Below, one piece after another: positions 1 to 9,580 of a stretch of DNA of 64,000 bases. Source of the stretch: Nomia melanderi (Eukaryota; Arthropoda; Insecta; Hymenoptera; Halictidae); NCBI RefSeq assembly GCF_051020985.1, contig NC_135003.1, forward strand, positions 7,309,501 through 7,373,500. Direction: 5' to 3'. The notes below the pieces were generated by a model. The model had not been told where the DNA came from, did no database searches, and was given only the letters and a program-made list of their open reading frames with translations. The translations under genes and the position numbers were made by a program. Position 1 is the first letter of the stretch, and each line of letters starts with the position of its first letter.

Positions 1-1
1 T

Positions 2-892
2 GTCATTGATGTACCAATGGGCGAAGAAGAGGAGGAGGAAGAGGAAGAGGAAGAGGAGGAAGGTGGAAGAAGGAAGCCTAGGGCAGGGTTGCTGGAAGAT
101 CTAGAGAAACCTATAATCGATCCTCTGTTAGAAGTTCATGAAAGGGAGCAATCTGACGCGCCTTACAGATTAAATTTAGCGTTGCTCACGGCTGGCCTGA
201 AGATTCCTGAAGAAACAGAAGAGGACATGGAGAAAGTGCATGAACAAAAGGCCTTGGAAAGATTGAAGTATGAACATCCTCCGCCATATGTCATGCCGTC
301 GAATAAGACACTGATAAAGCTTCTAGACGCGAAACGAGCGAAGAGATCCATTCCTTCTTTGGTGTCGAGATTTTCCATTGATTCGAGGCTCGACGTCAAG
401 AAGAAAGGTGGCTTCTCTTCGATGCTTTTGTCTAGGTCAACCATCATGATTTTGGGTTCTGAACCAGACGAAGTTAAACCTTCGAAGAAGATTAAGCTGT
501 GCCCGAAGAGATACTTGTTCTCCAGGTTGCTGCCGATTTGTCTGATACCCATGAGGGCTATCGACGATTTGTACATTCATTATGATAAGCTGAATGAGGG
601 TCAAGAAGAGGATACTGATATGAAAGAGATGAAAAAGGACTTGGTTCACGAGGATACACCGGAAGTACCTGTTGCTGTTCGTATTCGACCAGTTTTGATA
701 CCACTCGGTCCGATTATTCGAACTCCAATTCCGGAAAAGAGAATGGGTACCTGTCACGAGAAGAAGAAACGCAAATGCTTGTTGGCGAAAGGCGACATGG
801 GGGACGCTTTGATGGAGAAGATTTTGTGCAATACCGAGGATCTGTTACTGGAATTGTTTTTTCCGGATTTCAAAGTGAACGACCAGGTTTGA
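2..892 (+). CDS. 3' end of an acidic/basic hypothetical protein (partial)
   Basis: The frame is open from the first complete codon of the window to a TGA at 890-892, so at least 296 C-terminal residues are present and the start lies upstream. A run of 13 consecutive glutamates lies at 20-58, encoded by mixed GAA/GAG codons in a GA-rich microsatellite. The rest is charged, with Lys-rich patches (DVKKKGG, KPSKKIK, HEKKKRK) alternating with acidic stretches (EEDTDMKEMKK). A hydrophobic stretch (YLFSRLLPICLIPM) lies about two thirds along. I recognise no family. It sits 0.76 kb upstream of the multi-domain gene on the same strand with similar codon use, so it may be a separate neighbour or an upstream part of that gene; no strong donor joining them was found. 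Confidence 0.6.
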   Translation, partial: VIDVPMGEEEEEEEEEEEEEGGRRKPRAGLLEDLEKPIIDPLLEVHEREQSDAPYRLNLALLTAGLKIPEETEEDMEKVHEQKALERLKYEHPPPYVMPSNKTLIKLLDAKRAKRSIPSLVSRFSIDSRLDVKKKGGFSSMLLSRSTIMILGSEPDEVKPSKKIKLCPKRYLFSRLLPICLIPMRAIDDLYIHYDKLNEGQEEDTDMKEMKKDLVHEDTPEVPVAVRIRPVLIPLGPIIRTPIPEKRMGTCHEKKKRKCLLAKGDMGDALMEKILCNTEDLLLELFFPDFKVNDQV

Positions 893-1655
893 GAACTTCT
901 GTCAGGTATTTTTATGTATGTGTAAAAAGTTAGAATGTATTAATGAATACATTTGAATATATTAATATGTAACTTTAGTCTATAAAGACTTAATTTCATT
1001 TAATTTATACTAATCTAGATGAAAAAGAAATTTTTGGATTTATTTATTTTCGTCCGGTATTTTCAAGGAGACAAAATTAATAACAATATTTAAAGATACC
1101 GTTAAAGGAGATAGATCAGCATGTTATAATGAAAGTATTATAAAATTTGTAATTGATTTCATTGATTATACGCATATTAAATTTCACAATTAATTAAACA
1201 TAATGTATGCATAGAGAAACAGGAAATTAATCAGAGATGTCTTATTTGAGAGACCTGCTTGATAGTACTTGAACCTTCATCCAGATAAATATATTAATAA
1301 GAAGTGAAAAGCACGCGACGCTGATAAAATTCCAGTTAAAAATGCCCTGTCACATGTTATACATGTATAATAATCGTTAATTTCCTTAATAGATGGAAGA
1401 TCATATCTTATATAACACTTTGCCGGAGACATGCGAATCTACGTCGCATGCAGTGATACTAATGTAACGGACTGAGAATATTCCGTTCGTGATGTTTTTC
1501 ATATTAAACATTAAGACTTACATAAAGTTATTTATAATTTTTTTAATATAGCACAAACAGTAGAGTTTTATATTTTCATGATAACACGCTGCTCGTGTTG
1601 CTATGATATTCAATTACTCTTTATAACGCCTTTATTTTACGATAGTTACATACAG
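893..1655 (+). other. AT-rich spacer with no gene seen
   Basis: This 763-base stretch follows the TGA at 892 and ends at the acceptor of the exon at 1656. All frames are broken by frequent stops. There is no good AATAAA and no strong GTRAG donor in the right phase to feed the next exon, so it is unclear whether this is a 3' untranslated region plus intergenic DNA or an intron. Confidence 0.5.
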
Positions 1656-1783
1656 AAGATAAAAATTCGGATTCTAAGAACAGATCACTCCAAAAAGAAT
1701 CAGTGGACTCAGAAGGGACAACGGTTCGAATGAAAGTACCGAGTTCGAAGAAGAAAGAACAGAGACAATCTGTTGGTTTAAAA
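1656..1783 (+). CDS. Candidate upstream exon of the multi-domain gene
   Basis: The acceptor TTACATACAG precedes 1656 and the donor AAA|GTAAGA follows 1783. The frame starts with two bases completing a codon, then reads 42 codons without a stop. The peptide is Ser/Lys/Glu/Arg-rich (KNSDSKNRSLQKE, then VPSSKKKEQRQ), typical of a disordered N-terminal segment. It ends in phase 0, which fits the next exon beginning CTC ACC GAT at 2075 and gives the junction SVGLK|LTDDGFRIL. The call rests on splice sites, phase and composition only. A phase-1 exon upstream, carrying the start codon, must exist if it is right. Confidence 0.5.
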
Positions 1784-4700
1784 GTAAGAATAGAAATAAG
1801 AAATAGGAACGATAACCAATCAGTTTTAGAAATTTTAATAAAGCTATGGTAAAACTATTATCTTTTTAAAATTGCAGTAGAAAAGGATATAATTTCATTA
1901 CTATAATTAACATTTTTAAGTAATTTCTTGTTAAAAATCTAAGACTTCATTTCCTAATTATTGTAAATCTAAGAAATAAGTCTCTAATGAAAATAAGATA
2001 AAATATTTTTCTGAGCATATAACATAAACGAAAATATTGTTCACAAATGTAATTAATCTACTTTAAACTCCAAGCTCACCGATGACGGATTCCGAATCTT
2101 ACAAGGCAACATGTGTCTCGAAAACCGTGATTCGAACGAACCCTGCTACTTCAAATCCTGCTTTTTCTCTGCCTTGCTCTGCATCCTAACAAAGATCAAG
2201 CTGGATCCAGACAAATTCCGTCCGAACACTCTGGACCAATTCATCTATCTCGGCGACAAGATCTACCAAAAAACCGGGAAGCTACGTTTCAAACCCTATC
2301 GCTGGTTCCATCACATCGAAATTTTGCACACGATCTACAACGTGATCACCAAACAAGCGATATACGCTGACCCAGAGTCTTCCGAGAACGACGATTTAGA
2401 ATTCATGATGGACATGTTTCTCGAGAAAAATCAAACGGGCATAATAGTCTTCGCCAATTGCTCTTACGCATTCTGGAGCACAAACGGCGTGTACTATTTA
2501 TTTGATCCGTACGCGTGCGACGAGACAGGAAACTCCAGCGAGGAAGGATATTCTTGTTTAATGGAATTTTGCGATTTAAACAGCATGCTTGAGAAGATCG
2601 AAACAAATGTTGGGGAGAACACGAAGAAACCTTTCCGATTATACACCGTGTGTATCGCTCACATGGAGACGAAGAAGAGAAGAAGGAAACGAAAGAAGAA
2701 AGTAGTTCACTGTGTAGAGAAACAGGAACAAGAGGTCGGTGCCGAAGAACCGCAGGAGATCGAGTTATCAGCCGAGTCGTCGGTATCGTTGATCGAACAA
2801 TCAGACTGGGTTACGATAGAATCGAAAACGAGTCTAACTTACGACATGACTATCCCAGGTTTCGCTCCCATTAAACATTACAACGCTTCTATGTTAGAAG
2901 TCACTATTTTGGAGAATGAAATTACCACCTCCTTACTGGCACCCTTTAAAAAGTCCCCTATAAAGATAACAGAAGACATGGATGAATACGAGGCGATCAA
3001 GCTGTTGGTCAGGAAGAAAGTCTATGACAGAAAATTTAAAACGCATACTGCAGTCATGACTCCATTGGATCTTTGTATTATGGCTTGGTCCTTGATTCAC
3101 GATCCTATCACTTGGTCTGTGAGAACGGTTAGGGGACTGTTCGAGGCTGCTCTGGATTACTCTTTCGACACCCTGTTAGCAGCAGAGGATTCAACAGTTA
3201 GCGACATGACCGACGGCATGTTGCCCGAGTTCGAGATAGCCAATTACGTCTTTCGAGTGGTGTTCGTGCCCCTTCATTATGGTACCCTGTACGCTACCGA
3301 AGGTTGGAATCTGTCGATGTCCTTGCAGAAGGTGTTCGATACACCGAGTTACACGGGTGCCATTTTGGTATGCGGAGATGTCCACGTGGGAGTTATGAAG
3401 AAAGAAGAGAATCATTTTGCTTGGTGGGTGATTCTGGGTAAGAAGAATTTCAGGATCATCACGTCTACGGATATGAAGGAGTTTTTGAGATTGATCATCA
3501 AGGTGATCGGTCAACCCGAAGAGGAAACTTTTGTGTTAAGAGTCATCACGGTATCCTATGCTCAAAAAGTGGATCCTGATTGCAGCGACACCAAGGGACT
3601 TCATGAATCAGTTGTTCCATCTGCTTCTTTACCCGAGGTTCATGGAATGCCGGTCGAACCTTATGACCTTGAAGCGATTTTCAGACCTACTGTTCCAGAT
3701 TCTAGGCCAATATTCATTCATGGAACAGTTGCTTTGAGTAATAGAGAGAGTGTGACGGAGCCAAGGGTGAAGAGGTGCTACTTCGTTGCTATTTTAGCGG
3801 TGATGGTGCAGAGGGATATTATTCAGAGCGCGATGCCAGGAATGGTGGACAAGGTTCTGGAAGTTGCTGAATCGGTTTATAGAGAATTCTCGGAGCCGAA
3901 GTTCCATACAGAACACATTTTAAGGAATGTTACTGTCATGAATAGGATCTTTGATTTACGGGATTGCACGTCACCTTTGGTACAAATCACGATGAACGTG
4001 AGGACTATGAGAAACGATTTTTACGTGGAGGTTGGTAGCATCTGTATTAAGAAAGAATATATGTGGATTCTTATACACTAAAATGATTTTTCAAGTTTAC
4101 ATTTTTGAATATTCATAAAATATTACTATCTTCTTTGCTTCTCTTTTTGTTAGAAAATATATTGTACAATTGAATAAAGATACAAAATATTTTTATTTTG
4201 TACTTTTTTATTCCTTTCCAGTCTTTACTGAAATTTTTGTGAATTATCTATTAATATCTCGCATGTAAGGTGGTGATTAGAATTAATAAAATTCACTTAT
4301 ATATTTACATTAGTTACGAGTAACAAAACCTTTCGTCGCAGGTAAGAAAACACCTAAAAAGGTTCTTCAAAACGTACGCGAGCGGACTAATTCACTTCAC
4401 GAATTGTTGCTATGGCTTCTGGTACTCGAGGAGCACGAGCGCCTACTACTACTTGGACCCATACCAGTGCAACGAAAAGGGCCGAAAAGTAACTACCGGC
4501 GGCAAGGCTTGCCTCTGCATCTTCCCAACGATTTGCCAAATGGTGAAGAACATGTGCTTCAATCAGTTCGAGGATACAACTGGCTTCTTCATTCATCGCA
4601 TCCACGTGGACTCGATCAACGTGCCTCCATTTACAACCTTCAAAGAAGACCCAATGTGGGTGTACCTTGACTATCATTGGAACTTCAGGCATGCTCCGGA

Positions 4701-6153
4701 TATAGTAAAATCGAACTCCAAGAAGAAGAAAAAGAAGACAGAAGATGATGGAGAAAAGAAAGTGAAACAATTCTGGAATAATTACGCAGTTGAGGTGTCC
4801 AACCTCATATACTCTGTTTGGGGAACAATTGGTTCCTATGATTCAAGGTTCGGTGATCGAGCGGGTAAAAATCAAGCAGCAATTTGCGTGGCTGTATTAG
4901 CTATGCAGTACCTCAGCCATCCATCTAGATGGGGTCCCGCCATTTTAGACTCAGCAGTCATCTGTGGAGACTCTTATTACACGGAAAGTTTAAGAAGCGC
5001 CATCCAAAAATGCTCTAAACATTTCAACAACTTCAACCTGCAGCCTTGCTTCAAGATATTCCCACACTTATGGGTGATCGACTTCAGAGAAAGCATCTGC
5101 GGTGCTCTTTACGGTGCCCAGAACAAAATCACCCTAGCGGAAGCTTTGAACAAAGCTTTCGAAGAATCGCCAAACATCTTGATCGAGTGCAACAAAGTTA
5201 CTTTAGCCGGGTTAGCCGCTAAAGATGGATTCTACGTTGCTGATTCTGGCTGGGTGGGCCCGCCACTGTTCGAAAGAGATCATGGAGCAATCTATGTTCT
5301 CCGCTGTAGGAACATGAATTGTTTAGTCTACGCTGTGGTCAAAATACTCAATACTAACAAAAGAGTCGATTTCCGAGTGACACCAGTTACATTCACGTTT
5401 GAGCATGAAGACTTTAACTTTGCGGAGGGTGAAGCCCGCGGAGCTAAGAAAAAAGTATTCTTGGAGCCATTGAGAACTACACCAGGAAAGAGTTACGATC
5501 CTGGCACTTTAGTACCTGGAGCTGACATAGTGCCGGATGAGGACTCCTATCTGATGTATCACAAGAATCTTGCTGTTGGCATTAAGAGAGGAAATGAATT
5601 GGAGAATCCAGAGTTGCCTTCCGTTGAGCCTGTATTGGGGCAAGAGGCAATGACTAGTGCATTGGTTAGCACCACTTGGCATTTGAATCTAGGCCAAGCT
5701 CATCCTCTACAAAAATCAGAGCCACAGTACGATCCTAAACTGATAGCAACCGTACCTGAAGAATGTGAGAAGAGGGTGGTTGATTCTTTTCAGCCTTATC
5801 AACCTGTGCAAATGTCGATCACTGACCTGCTAGCGGCTTGTGATGATTATCCAAGAGTTGTGGACTTTAGGAGTGAACAGATGACGTTGGATAGGCCTGT
5901 GGAATGTACCACTGCGCCCAGTTTTCTTACTGAAACTGCACGTCAGGAGTTTCATGCTTGGACGAAAGATATGCAACAGGATGTTTACAAGACTTATCAG
6001 CATCGGTTTCCAACACCTAAGAAACCAGATGGTGAGTCTATTGTTGAAGAAGAGGTAGCTGATGCGGATGAAGTATTGTATAATACAGAGGTTACAGAAG
6101 GCACTGAGGATGAGACTGTTACTGAGCCGGAAGCTACGACTGAAGATGATTGA
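1656..6153 (+). CDS. Multi-domain protein with four tandem papain-like-looking repeats (three exons)
   Basis: Proposed structure: join(1656..1783, 2075..3997, 4342..6153), at least 1286 residues, with phases compatible at both junctions and introns of 291 and 344 nt. The protein is two modules, each [domain - Lys/Arg-rich linker - domain]. Domains 1 and 3 share a strand ending in NC followed by YxFW and a DPYxC loop (FANCSYAFW with DPYAC; FTNCCYGFW with DPYQC). Domains 2 and 4 share a helix with an HDP/HPS-x-W motif and a GAILVCG / NILIECN strand. The layout (Cys/Gln-containing first helix, central beta strands, Asp loop) resembles papain-like ubiquitin-peptidase folds. That is a fold-level impression only, and no intact catalytic triad is obvious. 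I cannot name the gene. The 5' end is missing: the first exon needs an upstream phase-1 donor. Confidence 0.6.
2075..3997 (+). CDS. Main exon: domains 1, 2 and first half of domain 3
   Basis: The open frame runs from the acceptor at 2074 (CTCCAAG) to a TAA at 4081, but the domain layout and a GTGAGG donor at 3998 indicate that coding normally leaves at AAC 3995-3997. Domain 1 begins DDGFRILQGN and has NEPCYFKSC near the N-terminus, FANCSYAFWS at about 2449-2478 and YLFDPYACDE at about 2493-2522. A basic linker (KKRRRKRKKK, about 2671-2700) and an acidic stretch follow. Domain 2 contains HDPITWS and YTGAILVCGD. Domain 3 opens at RVKRCYFVAIL. The first ATG of the open frame is at 2111, but sense codons upstream (GFRILQGN) look like real protein, so 2111 is unlikely to be the start. 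Confidence 0.75.
3998..4341 (+). other. Intron within domain 3; alternative retained-intron 3' end
   Basis: The donor GTGAGG at 3998 and acceptor TTTCGTCGCAG at 4341 are both phase 0. Splicing joins ITMN to VRKHLKRFF and gives domain 3 about the same length as domain 4 between matching landmarks (about 48 residues from the pre-helix strand to the NC strand). If the intron is retained, translation continues 27 codons to the TAA at 4079-4081, and a polyadenylation signal at 4173-4178 could end that shorter transcript. Confidence 0.6.
4173..4178 (+). terminator. AATAAA inside the intron
   Basis: AATAAA lies 92 bases after the TAA at 4081, in an AT-rich stretch. It would serve a retained-intron transcript that stops within domain 3. 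Confidence 0.35.
4342..6153 (+). CDS. Terminal exon: rest of domain 3, domain 4 and acidic tail
   Basis: The frame is open from the acceptor at 4341 to TGA 6151-6153 (603 residues). An in-frame stop lies just upstream at 4321-4323 and there is no early in-frame ATG, so this must be an internal-to-terminal exon. It begins VRKHLKRFFKTYASG, then FTNCCYGFWYS and YLDPYQCNEKG (domain 3), and a Lys-rich linker (six consecutive Lys at about 4720-4740). Domain 4 has RAGKNQAAIC, HPSRWG, CGDSYYTES, NILIECNK, WVGPPLFERDHGAIYVLRC. The last 40 residues are strongly acidic. Domain 4 keeps the most conserved-looking motifs of the four copies. The opposite-strand frame at 4387-4770 is a shadow. Confidence 0.75.
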   Translation, partial: VRKHLKRFFKTYASGLIHFTNCCYGFWYSRSTSAYYYLDPYQCNEKGRKVTTGGKACLCIFPTICQMVKNMCFNQFEDTTGFFIHRIHVDSINVPPFTTFKEDPMWVYLDYHWNFRHAPDIVKSNSKKKKKKTEDDGEKKVKQFWNNYAVEVSNLIYSVWGTIGSYDSRFGDRAGKNQAAICVAVLAMQYLSHPSRWGPAILDSAVICGDSYYTESLRSAIQKCSKHFNNFNLQPCFKIFPHLWVIDFRESICGALYGAQNKITLAEALNKAFEESPNILIECNKVTLAGLAAKDGFYVADSGWVGPPLFERDHGAIYVLRCRNMNCLVYAVVKILNTNKRVDFRVTPVTFTFEHEDFNFAEGEARGAKKKVFLEPLRTTPGKSYDPGTLVPGADIVPDEDSYLMYHKNLAVGIKRGNELENPELPSVEPVLGQEAMTSALVSTTWHLNLGQAHPLQKSEPQYDPKLIATVPEECEKRVVDSFQPYQPVQMSITDLLAACDDYPRVVDFRSEQMTLDRPVECTTAPSFLTETARQEFHAWTKDMQQDVYKTYQHRFPTPKKPDGESIVEEEVADADEVLYNTEVTEGTEDETVTEPEATTEDD

Positions 6154-6386
6154 TATTTTTGGTACTGAATATGAAATAATATTAAATAATTCAAATGGGG
6201 GTGTTCTAAATTATTAACCTTATCCTAGGTCGCAAAATGTGGTTGTTTAATATTTATTTTTGATATGTGGTACGATAAATTGTGGATGCATGTAAGAAGG
6301 AAGTTCAAGTATTTTTTATTTTGTGATTTTTTGAATGAGAAATTTCTAAATGGCTGTGTATTTTTTTAAGGATCTTATCATAACAT

Positions 6387-6392
6387 AATAAA
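6387..6392 (+). terminator. Polyadenylation signal AATAAA of the multi-domain gene
   Basis: This is the first canonical AATAAA after the TGA at 6153, in a T-rich 3' untranslated stretch on the same strand. Confidence 0.5.
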
Positions 6393-9382
6393 GATTATTT
6401 TCAGTTTAGTTTAACCAATCAGATCCTTCTGGTTAAATATCTGTAAATTTTAGACGTTTTTAACTCGACGAATTGAATTTGCGTCAACCATACATTAGTT
6501 ACAATTAATTAATTTAATAATTATCAAAAGAAAATCATCACTAGCGTCAGTGCACACATTGTAACGCAAATTTCAATTATAAATATTACCTAAAGGAACA
6601 ACAGCATTACTTTACGATCTCTACTGACGTTAGTTGTCACTTATTTCACTTATTGCAGGCTTACTTTACAAAGTACAGTAGAAAATGGTTAATATATTGT
6701 AATTTAAATACACTGATTACCATCACCATTAGTAATATTAACAAAGTGATTGATGAATAAAACTATCGTATTGAACGTAATGGAGCTCCTCTATCCTTTA
6801 CGTTAATGTTTATTCATACCTCTCTTATGTAACTCATGTAAACAACTTTGTGATGGGAAACGACAATAGTTCATCGATAATTGAAATAATGTATCGGTTC
6901 AGGTGAATCAGCGAAAACAGGAAGAATGTTTTTTTCATCTATTTCTTTCAATGTTTATTACCATATTCACGGAAATGATCTACTTTCAAACTGGAGTCAA
7001 ATGTAACATTCTCTGAGAATATTCAATTTTTCATGTTTGTATTTCGCAAGGCTAATGCAATCGATTCGTCCATTAAGCGAATTAGTATCTGAAGAAGAGG
7101 TCAACGTATATTTTAAATATAAAATCGCTGAATATGATAATACTATCGTTAACAAACATCTGAATACTCAAAGTACATAATTCACACACGTATATATTGA
7201 TCAAATCGTAATTTATTCGACATGAAACATACAAATTAGTTAGAAACATCGACATTGGACGGCAATTAATATTAAAATCAATATTAAAATGATAACTTTA
7301 CAACAAAATGGTACATAATTAGCGAGTACTACGTTATAAACTTTATTCTATCTGCGATGACACAAGGTAAAGTATAAAATTATACAAAATTATATTGGAT
7401 AGTAGTAAACTGGGATAGAAATTACGTTTGTAAAACATCCTCGAAACATTTGTAAATTGTATAAGCAGTGTTAAGTGTATACGTTTGAATCTTAAATATC
7501 TAAGAATACAAAGTTAATGGCGACACACACAACTACATAACGGAATAGAATTTCTCGCGCACGCTGAATTCTCGATGAAGGATCTCCAAGTGACCGCCCT
7601 GATAAGGAGAAATCAATATATCCCATAATATACAAAAGAACACAGTACACAGCGTTTTAAAGTAGCTTGGATCGTTCTGATATGACTCGGTGTACACGTT
7701 AATTCAATAAATTCTCAATAAATTTTCGCTTTGTGTATAAGATATCAAAGATAAAAGTACTGTGCATTCAAAGTGAATAAAAAAGGTGGTATTCGATAAT
7801 ATCTTAACCTGACATCTCAACATTTAATTTTATATCTTTCGTCGTTCAACTTTCGTAAAATTCGATACATTTGTATTTTATTTTATCAATTACAAGTGCG
7901 ATGAGATCCCGGTTTGATTATCGCCGCGATCGAGAACGATCGCGTTCACGCAGGCCTCGATATATTTTCTATGTATTCACAGCAGTTTATAGGAAGCGAA
8001 CTTTTCAAGCGACTTTCAAACAAACAGCACGTATATACGATAGAAATGTTACACTTAGTTATTATATTTAAATACGCGATAACAATAGTAACAATAGATT
8101 TTAAGTACATCAATCGTTTTTTCCTTCGTGTCACACGGTTACCCATTTTTCTTGCAAACTTGAGGCATTCCATTTCATACGAAACATGAACTTTTATTGT
8201 GAAATAAATAAATGTTATTAAACGTTCTGAAAATGTGAAAATATAATTAAAGAATCTACATATAAATTAGTACCAATTAAAATGGTGAACTTCAAAACTT
8301 TTGGTACAATCTATTCCAATGAAAGTAGTTTAAATTAGTTGTTTTAGTGCATGTATCAAGTTCTGTCACTCCTTTCGTTCTACGTACACAATCACGGTCT
8401 ATACACGAAAGAAACAATTAGGCTTGTTCGTTGCTTCCACGACACTCTATCACGACGCCATATTGAAAACGTATACGTTTCTGAAAAATGGTCACGTTGA
8501 ATTTTTGCTGTCTCAATTCCTAGCGTTTTTATTTTTCAACTTCGCACAGCATTTGACGTGCAAAGAAAGGCAGACGGTTACGACTATTGTTCATGGTAAC
8601 GCGATTTTGTTAACCCTAGAAAGACACAAACATTTCGACAATTCGTTTTCTTCTCTGAAGCACCTCAGAATTCCCGAAATTTCTGTTGAAATTACTTTCT
8701 GTGGATCTCGTTCTATTATTTTCAATTAAAATTAACCAATAATTTGAAAATCGATTGATAATCTCTTATTATTTTGATCTAGTACTTTCTGATTTCATAA
8801 ATGTCGAAAGTTCAGTCGCAGGTAAATATTATATTCGTTTGATTTGTATAAAACCTCTCTTGGTTTTCTTTTCCCCACGCTCATAATTATATATGCTTTT
8901 TAAGTAACCTTACAGGAAAAAATTATAGAAAACATAAAAACTATGCTAAGATTCTTAAATCCTTTTCAGATAAATGCAATCGTATGGTAAACACGACTCA
9001 TAATTTTTCATTAAAACACACCCGAACGATCGTTCCTCTGATCACCATAGTAGATTTAAAACTCGCTGATAATCATGAACCTCCTCATCTTCTAGATAAT
9101 ATTCTAAAAAACAGGAAGCGCCGGTGATTCACCATACGCTCGCATTACTTCAGTATTCAACGATTACTAAAAAATAAATAAAATCTTGTATGTTTTGGAC
9201 CAACTGTCATGTACAAAATACAAAATACCTATAAAACGAAACATATTGGAACAATGTCTTACATCTATCATCGTATAAGAAGTAAACTGAAAAGGATCGG
9301 ATAATGAAACGCATCTGACAATGGCGGAAGAATAAAAGTTTGTCATTGAAAAAGTCTTCTTGCTCGTCTCAGCAAAGAATGT
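6393..9382. other. AT-rich region between convergent genes; probable Fas3 3' UTR in its upper part
   Basis: No convincing coding frame is present on either strand; frames of 60-100 codons at 7.9-8.7 kb have low-complexity AT-driven composition. The multi-domain gene arrives from the left and Fas3 from the right. Minus-strand AATAAA signals (TTTATT on the plus strand) occur at several places, for example near 8529, 7338, 7212 and 6952. The Fas3 long-tail transcript could end at any of these. Confidence 0.45.
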
Positions 9383-9387
9383 TTATT
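9382..9387 (-). terminator. AATAAA overlapping the Fas3 stop codon
   Basis: On the minus strand the last codons read GAA TAA ACA, so the hexamer AATAAA overlaps the stop. Cleavage 10-30 bases further would give an almost absent 3' UTR; most insect Fas3-type genes would use a later signal, so this may be chance. Confidence 0.2.
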
Positions 9388-9580
9388 CGTGTTGCGTCTG
9401 TTCTTCCGTCGCCGGCTTTGTGTATAAAATCTCGGCGTATTCTGTTTTGTCCTCGTTCAAGCGGCGTGGATTAACACCTTGTTGTTGCAGCGTTAGATCC
9501 AATTCTGCGTAAACTATTCCGCTCTCGCCGGTCGACTGATTAGGCTTGTTTTCCTGTGCAGTTGGTGTAGCTGTCTGGAG
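9383..9580 (-). CDS. Fas3: Fas3 long-tail terminal exon with two tyrosine motifs
   Basis: Acceptor TATAATAG precedes base 9580 and the frame enters in phase 0 at CTC CAG ACA, reading LQTATPTAQENK and ending ...EEQTQHE with TAA at 9383-9385. Two tyrosine motifs are visible: IVYAEL (ITIM-like, I-x-Y-x-x-L) and TEYAEI (T-x-Y-x-x-I, like an immunoreceptor switch motif), 20 residues apart. Such motifs recruit SH2 proteins in vertebrate immune receptors; in an insect adhesion protein the role is unknown. The join to 9958 is phase 0 (DDEK|LQTA), supporting the assignment. Confidence 0.8.
   Translation of the reverse strand, partial: LQTATPTAQENKPNQSTGESGIVYAELDLTLQQQGVNPRRLNEDKTEYAEILYTKPATEEQTQHE

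Noticed and set aside
4387..4770. 127-codon minus-strand frame
   Set aside because: Antisense to the terminal exon of the multi-domain gene, which has clear domain sequence.
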